This document shows, one piece after another, positions 29,448 through 38,911 of a stretch of DNA of 64,000 nucleotides. The DNA lies in assembly GCA_002421605.1 (NCBI GenBank), contig DISJ01000005.1, positions 62,001 to 126,000 of the forward strand, in the 5' to 3' direction. The DNA comes from Rhodobacteraceae bacterium UBA6213 (GTDB taxonomy: Bacteria > Pseudomonadota > Alphaproteobacteria > Rhodobacterales > Rhodobacteraceae). The notes below the pieces were generated by a model. That model searched no databases, had not been told where the DNA came from, and was given only the letters and a program-made list of their open reading frames with translations. Position 1 is the stretch's first letter, and every line of letters begins with the position of its first letter. The position numbers and the translations under genes are program-made.

Positions 29448-30185
29448 ATGTTCGATCTAACGGGCAAGACGGCGCTGATTACTGGCGCGTCGGGGGGCAT
29501 TGGCGGCGAAATCGCACGCGCGCTGTATGCGGCCGGGGCGACGGTCGGGCTTTCGGGCACGCGCGAGGCGCCCTTGCGGGCGCTGGCGAGCGAACTCGGC
29601 AGCCGCGCGCATGTGCTGCCTGCGAACCTTGCTGATGCGGCTTCGGTCGAGGCGCTGCCAAAGGCCGCAATCACGGCGATGGGCGGGCTGGATATTCTGG
29701 TCAATAACGCCGGGATCACCCGCGACAACCTGTTGCTGCGGATGTCGGACGAAGACTGGCAGGCGGTGCTGGATGTCAACCTGACCTCGGCCTTCCGGCT
29801 GGCAAAGGCGGCGATTCGGCCCATGATGAAGGCGCGCTGGGGTCGCATCATCACCATCACCTCTGTAGTGGGCGCCACAGGCAATGGAGGGCAGGCAAAC
29901 TATGCCGCCGCCAAGGCCGGGCTGGTGGGGTTATCGAAAAGCCTCGCGCAGGAGGTTGCCTCGCGCGGGATCACGGTCAATTGCGTGGCGCCGGGCTTTA
30001 TCGCCACCGCGATGACCGACGCACTGACGGAAGAACAGAAAGCACGGATTCTGACAGATATTCCTGCAGGCCGCATGGGCACGCCCGCCGATATCGCCGC
30101 CGCGGTCCGTTATCTGGCCAGCCCAGAGGCCAGCTATGTGACCGGCGCCACGCTGCATGTGAATGGCGGCATGGCGATGCTTTGA
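29448..30185 (+). CDS. fabG: 3-oxoacyl-ACP reductase
   Basis: Short-chain dehydrogenase (245 aa) reducing beta-ketoacyl-ACP with NADPH. Cofactor motif TGASGGIGG (12-20), the NNAGI motif (86-90), and the catalytic Ser139, Tyr152 and Lys156 (in ITSVVGATG and NYAAAKAGLVG) are intact. The end YVTGATLHVNGGMAM is typical of FabG. It follows fabD by 87 bp. Confidence 0.95.
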   Translation: MFDLTGKTALITGASGGIGGEIARALYAAGATVGLSGTREAPLRALASELGSRAHVLPANLADAASVEALPKAAITAMGGLDILVNNAGITRDNLLLRMSDEDWQAVLDVNLTSAFRLAKAAIRPMMKARWGRIITITSVVGATGNGGQANYAAAKAGLVGLSKSLAQEVASRGITVNCVAPGFIATAMTDALTEEQKARILTDIPAGRMGTPADIAAAVRYLASPEASYVTGATLHVNGGMAML

Positions 30186-30198
30186 CCCCGTGAGGGGG

Positions 30199-30345
30199 AT
30201 GACATTGAAAGCCATTGCTTCCCTCTGCGACTATGCTAAAGGGGGCGATGACTGGCCGGGGGGCTACTGCCTGCCGGAAGCCGCGTTGAGGCGTGGCATG
30301 AGCCGCTCGTATGAGCAAGGGACTGGCTGGGCATTTGCCCGCTAA
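30199..30345 (+). CDS. Possible small protein between fabG and acpP
   Basis: A 48-codon frame, MTLKAIASLCDYAKGGDDW at its start, ending 14 bp before acpP. GAGGGGG lies right against the ATG at 30199 and is better spaced for the TTG at 30205. No family is recognised, and the base composition does not exclude coding. It could equally be untranslated leader of acpP. Confidence 0.2.
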   Translation: MTLKAIASLCDYAKGGDDWPGGYCLPEAALRRGMSRSYEQGTGWAFAR

Positions 30346-30359
30346 TGTGAGGAATTGAC

Positions 30360-30593
30360 ATGAGCGACGTCGCTGACCGCGTGAAGAAGATCGTTGTTGA
30401 GCATCTGGGTGTGGACGAGGACAAGGTGACGGATACCGCCTCGTTTATCGACGATCTGGGCGCAGACAGCCTCGATACCGTGGAACTGGTGATGGCATTC
30501 GAGGAAGAATTCGGGATCGAGATCCCCGACGACGCCGCCGAAACCATCCAGACCTTCGGCGACGCCTGCAAGTTCATTACCGAAGCCCTCTGA
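30360..30593 (+). CDS. acpP: Acyl carrier protein
   Basis: Acidic 77-aa carrier of acyl chains in fatty acid synthesis. The phosphopantetheine attachment site is Ser37 in [19 protein letters not shown]. The four-helix length and the [15 protein letters not shown] end are standard. It has a good ribosome site (GAGGA seven bases before the ATG) and is followed by a clear terminator, so here the fab operon ends rather than continuing into fabF. Confidence 0.98.
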   Translation: MSDVADRVKKIVVEHLGVDEDKVTDTASFIDDLGADSLDTVELVMAFEEEFGIEIPDDAAETIQTFGDACKFITEAL

Positions 30594-30612
30594 GGCCTTC
30601 GGAATAACTTTG

Positions 30613-30649
30613 AAACGGCGCTTCCGAAAGGGGGCGCCGTTTGTCTTTT
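30613..30649 (+). terminator. Rho-independent terminator after acpP
   Basis: AAACGGCGCTTCC pairs with GGGGGCGCCGTTT (two G-U pairs) around a GAAA loop, followed by TTTGTCTTTT. It closes the fabD-fabG-acpP transcript. Confidence 0.85.
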
Positions 30650-30933
30650 GCGTACCGCGAGCCGGGATGCGTAACGCGCGCGTTACGATTGCTAAAACAT
30701 TGTTTTATATCTATTTTGCAGATTCTGTTAAGGATTTCTTAAGGTTTGCCTACGCGCGCTATCGCGGCGCTTTCCTACCGTGGTGAGCCATTCAGCGAGC
30801 CTTAATGGACTCGCGCACGCGCGCCGCCTTTGCAGTTATCCGTGTAGATAGCCGGCGAAAAGCGCTAGCATACTGCAACTCGCTTGAAGTGCAGCGCGCT
30901 GCTTGAACAATACAATCAGATGAGGATCGCCAG
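30650..30933. other. AT-rich intergenic stretch before the DHFR-like gene
   Basis: No gene seen. Bases 30685-30750 are markedly AT-rich for this genome (TTTTATATCTATTTTGCAG), which fits a promoter or the edge of transferred DNA; no clear -35/-10 pair stands out. Confidence 0.4.
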
Positions 30934-31506
30934 ATGAGAAAACTGGTAACTTGGGACATGATGACGCTCGATGGTTACTTCGAGGGGAAATCGCCTTGGT
31001 CGCTTGATTTTCACTCTCTGGTTTGGGGGGAGGAGTTGGAAGCCTATTCCTTGCAGCAGCTTGAAGAAGTCGGAACGTTGCTTTTCGGTCGGCGCACCTA
31101 TGAAGGAATGGCGCGCCATTGGGAGGCGGAGACCGGAGCGGTGGCAGACCGAATGAATGTCGTCGAGAAGATCGCAGCAACGCGCACAGGAACGACTGTG
31201 AAATGGTCTAACGCCCGCGTTTTGCAAGGCGACATCTCTGATCACCTCGCGGCACTGAAAGGCGAATCCGACAAGAAGGGCATCTTCGTTTTCGGTAGCG
31301 CCGATCTGACCGCGACGCTTCTGGAGCAACAGGTCGTGGATGAAATACGGCTGTGCCTTGTTCCTACCATCCTTGGAGGCGGTAACCCTCTGTTTAAGAA
31401 CGACGCCACGCGCAAAGATTTCAAACTCATCGAGGCGCGCCCGTTCAAATCGGGTGGGGTGCTGCTGCGCTATGTGCGCGCCGATGCCGAGGCGATCCGC
31501 CTCTAG
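30934..31506 (+). CDS. Dihydrofolate reductase-family protein (RibD C-terminal domain)
   Basis: A 190-aa stand-alone reductase-fold protein of the RibD_C/YyaP type. Visible are the N-terminal WDMMTLDGYFEGK, LLFGRRTYEGMARHW, a cofactor-like IFVFGSADLTATLLEQ and DEIRLCLVPTILGGGNPLF. The substrate of most such proteins is unknown. It is not the essential FolA. It lies downstream of an AT-rich spacer and is not in an operon. Confidence 0.8.
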   Translation: MRKLVTWDMMTLDGYFEGKSPWSLDFHSLVWGEELEAYSLQQLEEVGTLLFGRRTYEGMARHWEAETGAVADRMNVVEKIAATRTGTTVKWSNARVLQGDISDHLAALKGESDKKGIFVFGSADLTATLLEQQVVDEIRLCLVPTILGGGNPLFKNDATRKDFKLIEARPFKSGGVLLRYVRADAEAIRL

Positions 31507-32134
31507 CTGCCCTGCTGTCGTCGCCAACTGCCCTAGCCGCGCAGCGGCCCAAGCGGCCCGATTGCCTGTGCAGGGGTTCGGCTGAAAACATGCGCAAAAC
31601 GCCGGCTTCGCAAGCCGTGGTCGGCTTGAAATAGCATGTGAGAGGATCTTCTTATCTGGCAAAATTGTCGCGAGAGGTTGATAGATTTTTGTGAGGCACT
31701 CGACGGCCCGCCATAGATCTTTGTTTGGCGAAGGGGTGCTTGAGCGCGTAATGGCACCACTTTCACCCGGGCCGCACACTGGGCGGGCGCGAATCTCCGC
31801 TGAACTATCCAGCGCGGATATGGCTTTGACGTCTTACCAAGCCTGCGAGAACGTTTGCCCGGCAACGACCTGCGTGCTGGCGCAGAAAAGGGCTGTGTCG
31901 CGGCGAAAAAACAAGGTTGCGCAACGCCTCGCTGGCCGCGGCGCGACTGCACGCGCGCCGCGGGGCGTTGTGTTTGCGACGTGTTGATTTGGGCCGAAAA
32001 TTGACCCTCGCCCCTAAAAAATTGGCTGGCGAAACCTATCTTATGGCATGGAACGCGTGGCCGATATTCAGACCGCCCGCTTCTCACACGGTCAGCTGAC
32101 CGCGATGCATCGACTTTGATTCACGGAGGCCGTC
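31507..32134. other. 628-bp stretch without a recognisable gene; holds a large hairpin
   Basis: None of the overlapping frames here reads like a protein. A structured inverted repeat at 31922-31970 has an outer stem CAACGCC/GGCGTTG and an inner stem CCGCGGCGCG/CGCGCCGCGG with a 7-nt bulge. A 23-codon frame at 32049-32120 is the only short one with normal composition; I do not recognise it. Confidence 0.4.
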
Positions 32135-32725
32135 ATGATTAAGAATCCTGACATCGAATCCCCATTTGCATCGACTATCCGAGGCAGTCGCAACATGATG
32201 ATTGCACTTGGTGTCGTGATGATCCTTGCTGGCTTTGCAGCCATCGTTTTTCCCTTCTTCAGCACTCTGGGCGTCACCCTGAGCGTCGGCGTGATGCTGA
32301 TCGTCGCTGGTATTGCGCAAGCAATCGGCGCGTTCAGCTATCCGAAGTGGACAGGCATCGTGCTTGGCCTGATTGTCGCCGCGCTTTGGCTGGTGGGCGG
32401 GGTGTATCTGCTGGCGCGGCCCTTGGAAGGCGTGTTCGCGCTGACAATTCTTGTCGCCGCGGCCTTCCTGGTTGAAGGCGCCATCAAAACCGTTCTCTCG
32501 TTCCAGATGCGACCAATCGCCGGTTGGGGTTGGTTGCTTTTTGACGGGATCATCTCGGTCTTTCTGGGCGTGATGTTGTGGTGGCAGTTGCCGGTTTCGG
32601 CGCTTTGGGCGCTTGGCACGCTGGCCGGGATCAACATCATGGTTTCGGGCTGGACGCTGGTGATCATTCCCATCTCTTTCAGCAAGATCATCGGCGGCAA
32701 TTCACTGGTTCATCACGCGGATTGA
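32135..32725 (+). CDS. HdeD/DUF308 family membrane protein
   Basis: A 196-aa polytopic protein with six hydrophobic segments in three pairs, as in HdeD, the acid-resistance membrane protein of E. coli. It starts after GGAGG (5 bp before the ATG). Helices include MMIALGVVMILAGFAAIVF and VGVMLIVAGIAQAIGAF. The biochemical role of the family is unclear; a stress function is inferred by family only. Its nearest neighbour is the coiled-coil gene downstream, 77 bp away. Confidence 0.8.
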   Translation: MIKNPDIESPFASTIRGSRNMMIALGVVMILAGFAAIVFPFFSTLGVTLSVGVMLIVAGIAQAIGAFSYPKWTGIVLGLIVAALWLVGGVYLLARPLEGVFALTILVAAAFLVEGAIKTVLSFQMRPIAGWGWLLFDGIISVFLGVMLWWQLPVSALWALGTLAGINIMVSGWTLVIIPISFSKIIGGNSLVHHAD

Positions 32726-32802
32726 GGCTCGATTCAACTTGTTCCCAGAACCGCAGTTACGGCTAGGACCGCGACCGGTTTGGGAAAAACATGGAGAGTA
32801 AC

Positions 32803-33420
32803 ATGACCAAAACAAGCAATATCCATCCTGTCACTGAATGGGTCAAAAGCCGGTTGGATGAAATGGACGCCTCGCTGGCGGTCATTGAAAGAAAAGTGGA
32901 CAAGATCGAAGCTGGCACGCGCAAAAGGGCCGACGCAGCCATCGCGGATATGAAAAAGCGCCGCAATGCTTTCAAAGCAGAGGTCGAAGTAACGCGCGAG
33001 CGTGATGCCAAGGCATGGGCTGCAATGACCAACAAGCTTGAAGCCGAATGGGACGCATTCGAGAAAGACGTTGACGACTATTGGGATAACGTCACGGACA
33101 AAGCAGAAGAGTACGAGGAAGCGTTCAAGGCGCGTGTTGAAGCCCAGCAGAAGGCTTGGCGGAACATGGCATCGCGGATGAAAGCGGACGCAAACGCGTT
33201 TGGCGCGGATCTCAAGACAGAGTTTGATGCCTCGGTCGCGAAAGCCGAGAAAATGGCCAAGGGCGCGGGCGACAAACTGAAGGCCGTGGACGCTGCGGGC
33301 AAGACTTCATGGGCTGCGCTGCGCTCTGCCTTGGCAGAATCCCGTGCAACCTTTGACGACGCAAATGCAAAAGCGGCCGCCGCGTTCAAGGACGCGCTGA
33401 GAAAGCGCCCAGCCGCCTGA
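32803..33420 (+). CDS. Coiled-coil hypothetical protein, possibly stress-related
   Basis: A 205-aa, highly charged, Ala/Lys/Glu-rich protein that is almost entirely alpha-helical coiled coil (WVKSRLDEMDASLAVIERKV, KADANAFGADLKTEFDASV). It has no signal peptide or membrane segment. It resembles the sll1863-type stress proteins in composition, but I cannot confirm that. I choose the ATG at 32803, which has GGAGAG seven bases upstream, over the ATG at 32791. Probably co-transcribed with the HdeD-like gene. Confidence 0.6.
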   Translation: MTKTSNIHPVTEWVKSRLDEMDASLAVIERKVDKIEAGTRKRADAAIADMKKRRNAFKAEVEVTRERDAKAWAAMTNKLEAEWDAFEKDVDDYWDNVTDKAEEYEEAFKARVEAQQKAWRNMASRMKADANAFGADLKTEFDASVAKAEKMAKGAGDKLKAVDAAGKTSWAALRSALAESRATFDDANAKAAAAFKDALRKRPAA

Positions 33421-33428
33421 GCACCTAG

Positions 33429-33457
33429 CGGCACGCCCCATGAATGAAGGCGTGCCG
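33429..33457 (+). terminator. Perfect 9-bp stem-loop after the coiled-coil gene
   Basis: CGGCACGCC (33429-33437) pairs with GGCGTGCCG (33449-33457) around an 11-nt loop, 9 bp after the stop. No U-run, so a structural or Rho-dependent 3' end is more likely than a classical intrinsic terminator. Confidence 0.5.
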
Positions 33458-33768
33458 GGCTGCGTGTAATTCATTCACAGAATAGAAACGGTTAATGCCA
33501 GGTTGGAAAGGCTTGAAGCCGATGGCGTTGTTAGGCGCGCTTGAGAGCAGTTCAGCCGACGCTTGGGGGGAAATCAGAACCGGGTTCATCACCGCCTTTG
33601 ATCCCTTGTTATGCCTTGGGAAAAAGCCAAGCTGGAATTTGATCCAGAATAAAATGGCCTTTGCGCGGCCGGGTCGTGAGCATCCGGTCGCGCCGAAGGT
33701 GTAGTTCAAAGCGTTACGCAGACAGGGCGCCAAGCGGTCATTCGCTGCCAAGCCCCCGGCGTCGAGAG
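33458..33768. other. Intergenic stretch without a supported gene
   Basis: About 310 bp between the hairpin and the transglycosylase stop. Frames exist on both strands (plus 33495-33704, minus to 33841) but neither has a ribosome site or a recognisable family. Confidence 0.4.
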
Positions 33769-34230
33769 TTACCCGCCGACGCCCGTTTCCTCTAGCAGCC
33801 CCAGTCGCTTGGCCTCGTAGTAGTAGCCGCGCGCATACCACATCACCGCGTCGGCCTCGTCACCGCCGGAAACCAGCCAAGCGCCACGCAGGTAGCGGCC
33901 AGCGTATTGCAGGTTGGTTTCGGCATTGAGCAATTCGCTAGGATCACCGCGAAAGCCCATCGAGCGGGCGGTGGCGGGCAGGATCTGCATCAGACCGTAA
34001 TAGGGCCCGGCGCGCAGGTTGGCGCGATAGTCGCTTTCGCGCTGAATGACGCGGTGCAGAAGCGATTCCGGTATTTGGTGGACAGCCGCGTATTTCACGA
34101 TCAGGGCGCGCATCTCGGGCGTCTCGCCGGGGTAAAGCGGTGGGCGCACCGAAGCCTCGGCGGCAGTACGCCCGCATCCAGCGGCGGCAAGCAAAAGCAC
34201 CACGGCTGCGCGTCGGGTCAGAAGGGGCAT
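33769..34230 (-). CDS. Lytic transglycosylase, lipoprotein (SLT domain)
   Basis: A 153-aa protein with a lipoprotein signal: basic start (MPLLTRR), hydrophobic core and lipobox LAAAGC, so it should be anchored in the periplasm. The SLT fold shows the catalytic Glu in VIQRESDYRANLRAG, then YGLMQILPATARSMGF, NLQYAGRYLRG and AVMWYARGYY. It cleaves peptidoglycan glycan strands to anhydro-muramyl products. It is short for the family, close to the minimal SLT domain. Divergent from fabF. Confidence 0.88.
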   Translation of the reverse strand: MPLLTRRAAVVLLLAAAGCGRTAAEASVRPPLYPGETPEMRALIVKYAAVHQIPESLLHRVIQRESDYRANLRAGPYYGLMQILPATARSMGFRGDPSELLNAETNLQYAGRYLRGAWLVSGGDEADAVMWYARGYYYEAKRLGLLEETGVGG

Positions 34231-34343
34231 GGGTACTCCATTCGCTGCCTGCCAGCGTCTTTAGCCGAAAACGTGCCCGCTCGAAAGCGTCGCCACCAAA
34301 GCTCGGCAAGGAGCCGCCTGTGGCGCATGGCGCAGGCGTCTGG

Positions 34344-34372
34344 TTGCGAAGCCAAATCCGACCCTGTATCAA
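34344..34372 (+). promoter_or_regulatory. Candidate housekeeping promoter of fabF
   Basis: TTGCGA (34344-34349), a 17-bp spacer and TATCAA (34367-34372), ending 35 bp before the fabF start. The 176-bp gap between the divergent transglycosylase and fabF must hold promoters for both. Confidence 0.35.
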
Positions 34373-34406
34373 GATCGCAAGGGCAAGATTTGCCGGAGGG
34401 GATTGC

Positions 34407-35669
34407 ATGCGTCGTGTCGTTGTCACAGGTCTGGGAATGGTCACACCGCTGGCCTGCGGTGTCGAGGAAACCTGGGCGCGGCTTTTGGCCGCTCAGTCGG
34501 GCGCGGGGCCGATCACGCGCTTTGATGCCTCGCCGCTGCTGACGCAATACGCCTGCGAAGTGCCCCGCGGCGATGGCAGCGACGGCACCTTCAACCCAGA
34601 CGACTGGATGGAGCCGAAAGACCAGCGCAAGGTCGATGACTTCATCCTCTACGGCGTTGCTGCCGCCGTTCAGGCGGTGCGCGATTCCGGCTGGGAGCCG
34701 CAATCCGAAGAAGACCGCGAGCGCACCGGGGTGATGATCGGATCAGGCATTGGCGGGCTTTCGGCGATTGCCGATACCGCGCTGCTGATCCGCGACAAGG
34801 GGCCAAGGCGGGTTTCGCCGTTCTTCATCCCGTCAGCGCTGATCAACCTTATCTCGGGGCAAGTCTCGATTCGCTTCGCCTTCAAGGGCCCGAACCACGC
34901 GGTCGTCACCGCCTGTTCGACCGGCGCGCATGCCATTGGCGATGCCGCGCGGCTGATCCAGTGGGGCGATGCCGATGTGATGGTGGCCGGTGGCGCCGAA
35001 GCGCCGATTTCCGAAATCGGCATTGCCGGGTTCAACGCCTGCAAGGCGCTTTCGACCAAGCGCGGCGACGACCCGGCCCGCGCCTCGCGCCCCTTTGATG
35101 CTGACCGCGACGGTTTTGTGATGGGCGAAGGGGCTGGCGTGGTGGTGCTGGAAGAATACGAACACGCCCGCGCGCGTGGTGCAAAAATCTACGCCGAAAT
35201 CCTTGGCTACGGCATGTCGGGGGATGCCTACCACATCACCGCCCCCGCCGAAGATGGCAACGGCGGCTTTCGCTCGATGCAGGCAGCACTGAAGCGGGCG
35301 GGGCTAGAGGCGGGCGCGGTTGACTACATCAACGCGCACGGCACCTCGACCATGGCCGACACGATCGAGCTGGCGGCGGTCGAGCGGCTTTTGGGCAATC
35401 ACGCCGCGCGCGTCACGATGTCATCGACCAAATCGTCAATCGGCCACCTTCTGGGGGCCGCGGGGGCGGTTGAGGCGATCTTCTGCATTCTCGCGCTGCG
35501 CGATCAGGTGGCGCCGGCGACCATCAACCTTGACACTCCTGCAGTTGCAACCCCGATCGACCTTGCCCCGAACACTGCGGTGAAGCGGCAAATCGACGTG
35601 GCATTGTCCAACAGCTTCGGCTTTGGCGGCACCAACGCAAGTCTGGTGTTTGGCCGGGTGCAGGGCTGA
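34407..35669 (+). CDS. fabF: 3-oxoacyl-ACP synthase II
   Basis: Condensing enzyme (420 aa) of fatty acid elongation. Catalytic Cys170 lies in VVTACSTGAHAIGD, the two histidines in YINAHGTSTMADTIE and SSIGHLLGAAGAVEAIF, and the end has LSNSFGFGGTNASLVFGR. The frame is open far upstream, but the ATG at 34407 follows CGGAGGGG and gives MRRVVVTGLGMVTPL, the usual start. It is separated from acpP by a 3.8-kb accessory stretch. Confidence 0.96.
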   Translation: MRRVVVTGLGMVTPLACGVEETWARLLAAQSGAGPITRFDASPLLTQYACEVPRGDGSDGTFNPDDWMEPKDQRKVDDFILYGVAAAVQAVRDSGWEPQSEEDRERTGVMIGSGIGGLSAIADTALLIRDKGPRRVSPFFIPSALINLISGQVSIRFAFKGPNHAVVTACSTGAHAIGDAARLIQWGDADVMVAGGAEAPISEIGIAGFNACKALSTKRGDDPARASRPFDADRDGFVMGEGAGVVVLEEYEHARARGAKIYAEILGYGMSGDAYHITAPAEDGNGGFRSMQAALKRAGLEAGAVDYINAHGTSTMADTIELAAVERLLGNHAARVTMSSTKSSIGHLLGAAGAVEAIFCILALRDQVAPATINLDTPAVATPIDLAPNTAVKRQIDVALSNSFGFGGTNASLVFGRVQG

Positions 35670-36829
35670 TGTGGCGCCACATCGCCTCGAACTTTCTCAG
35701 CGTGCTCATCGTGCTGCTGGTGGCGGTGGGAGGCGCGATCACGTGGGCACAGAACCAATACACCGGCCCGGGGCCGCTGAACGCCGCGCTTTGCCTGCGC
35801 GTGGCACCGGGCGATACGTTTCGCAAAATCTCGGAAGCGCTGATCAGCGAGGGGGCGATTTCGTCGGGCTATCTGTTTCGCACCGGCGCTGATCTGGAAG
35901 GCAAGGCGGGGGCGCTCAAGTTCGGCTCTTACCTGATCGGCCCCGGCGCCTCGATGCAATCCATCGTCGAAACCGTCACCCAAGGCGGGCCGTCCAGCTG
36001 TGGCTCCGAGGTCAATTTCCGCATCGGCGTGAATGCCACCGACGTGATCCTGCGCGAGCTTGACCCGACCAGCGGGCGCTATGTCGAACGCGCCAAGTTC
36101 GACCCCGCCACCACCGCCGCCCCGGTCGAATACCTTGACGCCGCAACCCAGCCCGACGTGCGCCTGCGCGTGACGCTGGCGGAAGGCGCCACCGTCTGGC
36201 AGGTGGTCGAGGCGCTCAAGCGTGCCGAATTCCTGACCGGCGAGGTAGCCGATTTGCCCCCCGAAGGCATGCTTGCCCCCGACAGCTACGAGATCGCGCG
36301 TGGCTCTACCCGCGCGGCACTTCTGGATGAAATGATGCGTCGGCAAGAGGCGGTTCTGGCCGAGGCATGGGCGGCGAGGGCCGAAAATCTGCCCTACACC
36401 GGCCCCGAACAGGCGCTGATCATGGCCTCGATCATCGAAAAGGAAACCGGTGTGCCGGACGAGCGGCGCACTGTCGCCAGCGTCTTCGTCAACCGGCTTG
36501 AACAGGGTATGCGGCTACAAACCGACCCTGCAGTGATCTACGGTGTGACCGAAGGCAAGGCACCCCTCGGGCGCGGTTTGCGCCAAAGCGAGCTCAGCCG
36601 GGCCACGCCCTATAACACCTATCTGATCGAAGGCCTGCCCCCCACGCCGATCGCCAACCCCGGGCGCGCGAGCATCGAAGCCGCGCTGAACCCTGCGAAC
36701 ACCAAGTTCATCTTCTTTGTGGCCGATGGCACGGGGGGCCATGCCTTTGCCGAAACGCTGGCCGAGCATAACCGCAACGTCGAAGTCTGGCGCGCGATCG
36801 AGGCCGCACGCCCACCTGCGGGCAACTAG
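35669..36829 (+). CDS. mltG: Endolytic murein transglycosylase MltG
   Basis: A 386-aa YceG-like protein anchored by one N-terminal membrane segment (about residues 9-28). It cuts nascent glycan strands in the periplasm and sets strand length. The catalytic Glu is in ALIMASIIEKETGVPDERR; LQTDPAVIYGV, TPYNTYLIEGLPPTPIANPG and FFVADGTGGHAFAETLAEHN complete the domain. It overlaps fabF by one base (TGATG), so the two are co-translated. Confidence 0.94.
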   Translation: MWRHIASNFLSVLIVLLVAVGGAITWAQNQYTGPGPLNAALCLRVAPGDTFRKISEALISEGAISSGYLFRTGADLEGKAGALKFGSYLIGPGASMQSIVETVTQGGPSSCGSEVNFRIGVNATDVILRELDPTSGRYVERAKFDPATTAAPVEYLDAATQPDVRLRVTLAEGATVWQVVEALKRAEFLTGEVADLPPEGMLAPDSYEIARGSTRAALLDEMMRRQEAVLAEAWAARAENLPYTGPEQALIMASIIEKETGVPDERRTVASVFVNRLEQGMRLQTDPAVIYGVTEGKAPLGRGLRQSELSRATPYNTYLIEGLPPTPIANPGRASIEAALNPANTKFIFFVADGTGGHAFAETLAEHNRNVEVWRAIEAARPPAGN

Positions 36830-36937
36830 CCCAACCCGCCACTGCTTCAGCCAAAATATCCCCGCCGGAGGCTCTTTACCTCTGCCAAAGGGCAATCGGC
36901 GCGCCAGTTTCGCGCGCGCCAGCCCGGCTCTTTGGCT

Positions 36938-38200
36938 CTAGAGCGCGCGCCAGCCGATGTCGCGGCGGCAGAACCCTTCGGGCCAGTCGATCGCATCGAC
37001 CATCCCGTAGGCGCGCGCCTGTGCCTCGGCCAGCGTGGCGCCGCGCGCGGTGACGTTCAGCACCCGCCCGCCGTTGGCCACGATCTGGCCATTCTGCGTG
37101 GCGGTGCCTGCGTGAAACACCATCTCGCGCGCGTTTTGTGCCAGCCCCTCAAGGCCACGGATCACCGAACCTTTGGCGTAGTGGCCGGGGTAGCCCCGCG
37201 CCGCCATCACGACGCACAGCGCGTGGTCATCGGCCCAGTTCACGCGCATTTCGGCCAGCCGGTTTTCGGCCGCCGCCAACAAGAGGTCAAGCAATTGCGC
37301 GCCAAGCCGCAGGGCAAGCACCTGCGCCTCGGGGTCGCCAAAGCGGCAGTTGTATTCCACCAGCCGGGCGCGGCCATGCTCGATCATCAACCCGGCATAC
37401 AGCACGCCGCGGTAGGGCGCGCCCCGGCGCGCCATTTCACGGATCGTGGGGCGCACGATTTCGTCCATGACCTGCGCCTGAATGGCATCGCTGAGCACCG
37501 GGGCGGGCGAATAGGCACCCATGCCGCCGGTATTGGGGCCGGTGTCGCCATCACCCACGCGCTTGTGGTCTTGCGCGGTGCCGATGGGCAGCACGTCCTT
37601 GCCATCGCTAAGCACGAAGAAGCTGGCTTCTTCGCCCGCCATGAACTCTTCGATCACCACTTCGGCCCCGGCTGCGCCAAATTCGCCCGCGAACATATCG
37701 TCAATCGCCGCCAGCGCCTCGGCCTTGGTCATTGCCACGACAACGCCCTTGCCTGCTGCAAGTCCGTCGGCCTTGACCACGATCGGCGCGCCCGCGCGTT
37801 CGACGTAGGCGCGCGCGGGTTCGGCTGCTCTAAAGCGCGCCCAGGCGGCAGTGGGGGCGGCGCAAGCATCGCAGACCTCTTTGGTGAAAGCCTTGGACGC
37901 CTCTAGCTGCGCGGCCGCGGCCGAGGGGCCAAAGACAAGGATCCCCGCCGCCGCCAACGCATCAGCGATGCCTGCGGCAAGCGGTGCCTCGGGGCCGATC
38001 AGCACGAAATCGACGGTGTTTTCTTCGCAGAACGTCACCACGGTGGCGCCTGAGAGGATGTCGATGTCAGCACATTCGGCCAGTTGCGCGATGCCCGCGT
38101 TGCCCGGTGCGACGATCAGGCGGTCGCATTTGGGGTTTTGCTTGATCGCCCAAGCCAGCGCGTGTTCGCGCCCCCCGCCCCCCAAAATGAGAATGTTCAT
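36938..38200 (-). CDS. purD: Phosphoribosylamine--glycine ligase
   Basis: ATP-grasp enzyme of purine synthesis (420 aa). It begins [19 protein letters not shown] and has the [23 protein letters not shown] segment (here [17 protein letters not shown]), [62 protein letters not shown] and the C-terminal [10 protein letters not shown]. The frame extends to 38602, but the ATG at 38200 with AAAGGGGGCG upstream gives the normal length. Converges with mltG. Confidence 0.95.
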   Translation of the reverse strand: MNILILGGGGREHALAWAIKQNPKCDRLIVAPGNAGIAQLAECADIDILSGATVVTFCEENTVDFVLIGPEAPLAAGIADALAAAGILVFGPSAAAAQLEASKAFTKEVCDACAAPTAAWARFRAAEPARAYVERAGAPIVVKADGLAAGKGVVVAMTKAEALAAIDDMFAGEFGAAGAEVVIEEFMAGEEASFFVLSDGKDVLPIGTAQDHKRVGDGDTGPNTGGMGAYSPAPVLSDAIQAQVMDEIVRPTIREMARRGAPYRGVLYAGLMIEHGRARLVEYNCRFGDPEAQVLALRLGAQLLDLLLAAAENRLAEMRVNWADDHALCVVMAARGYPGHYAKGSVIRGLEGLAQNAREMVFHAGTATQNGQIVANGGRVLNVTARGATLAEAQARAYGMVDAIDWPEGFCRRDIGWRAL

Positions 38201-38281
38201 GGGCTCGCCCCCTTTGCCAATGCTTTTCTGCGTCATAGGGTGAAGGTGCGCGCGCGGCAAGCGCCCGGCGGGGAGGAACGG

Positions 38282-38827
38282 ATGCACAATCAGGCGCTTT
38301 GGGATCAGATCAGCATTGACGAGCTGACAACACCCAAGGGCGAGCCGTTGCACGAGGTGCTGGCGCGCGAAAGCCGCCTTGGGCGGCAACGGGCGGGGCT
38401 CGCGGTGGCGGAATACCGGCGGTGGCGATATTTGCGCGCGATCTTGAGCGATCGCGCGGTGCCACCACCCCCCATTCTGCAAATTGAGGGCTGGCATCTG
38501 GCGGGAGAGCCGCAATTGCAGCACGAGCGCGCCTGGACGGGGCCCGGCTACGGCGAAACGCTTGCGGCGTATCGGGCCGAGTTTGGCATGGCCCCACCGC
38601 AAAAGCTCTGGCCATCCATCACGACGTTGCGGCGCGGGGATCGGTTGCTGTGGTGGCAGATCGCGGGCGGTTTGATGTTTCTGGGTGGTGCCCTATCGGG
38701 CCTGCTGGTGCTGGCTGTGGCGGGCGTGTTGGTGGCGGCGCTGCCGACGTTGCTGGCCAGTGTGCGCGGGCCGTGGGCCGCCACGCAGAAGCCAACCTAC
38801 AATTCGCCCGGTTCGGGCACCGATTAG
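38282..38827 (+). CDS. Hypothetical protein with C-terminal membrane segments
   Basis: A 181-aa protein I do not recognise. The first ~120 residues are soluble and charged ([20 protein letters not shown]). Two hydrophobic segments follow (about 126-145, [20 protein letters not shown], and 147-160). GGGAGGA precedes the ATG at 38282. It lies between divergent purD and co-directional xseA, with 84 bp to xseA. Confidence 0.6.
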   Translation: MHNQALWDQISIDELTTPKGEPLHEVLARESRLGRQRAGLAVAEYRRWRYLRAILSDRAVPPPPILQIEGWHLAGEPQLQHERAWTGPGYGETLAAYRAEFGMAPPQKLWPSITTLRRGDRLLWWQIAGGLMFLGGALSGLLVLAVAGVLVAALPTLLASVRGPWAATQKPTYNSPGSGTD

Positions 38828-38911
38828 GCGCAGCAAAGGGGCGCGCGCGCGACTGGCCTGTGGCGTTTGGCCCCCCGCCGCGATAGCCTTTGTGCGCACG
38901 ATGGAGATTGC

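Noticed and set aside
31533..32087. Minus-strand frame of 184 codons in the gene-free stretch
   Set aside because: Arg/Ser/Pro-rich composition typical of antisense or non-coding GC-rich DNA, no start signal and no recognisable motif.
33425..33841. Minus-strand frame of 138 codons across the transglycosylase end
   Set aside because: It overlaps a real gene, lacks a ribosome site and matches no family I know; treated as chance.
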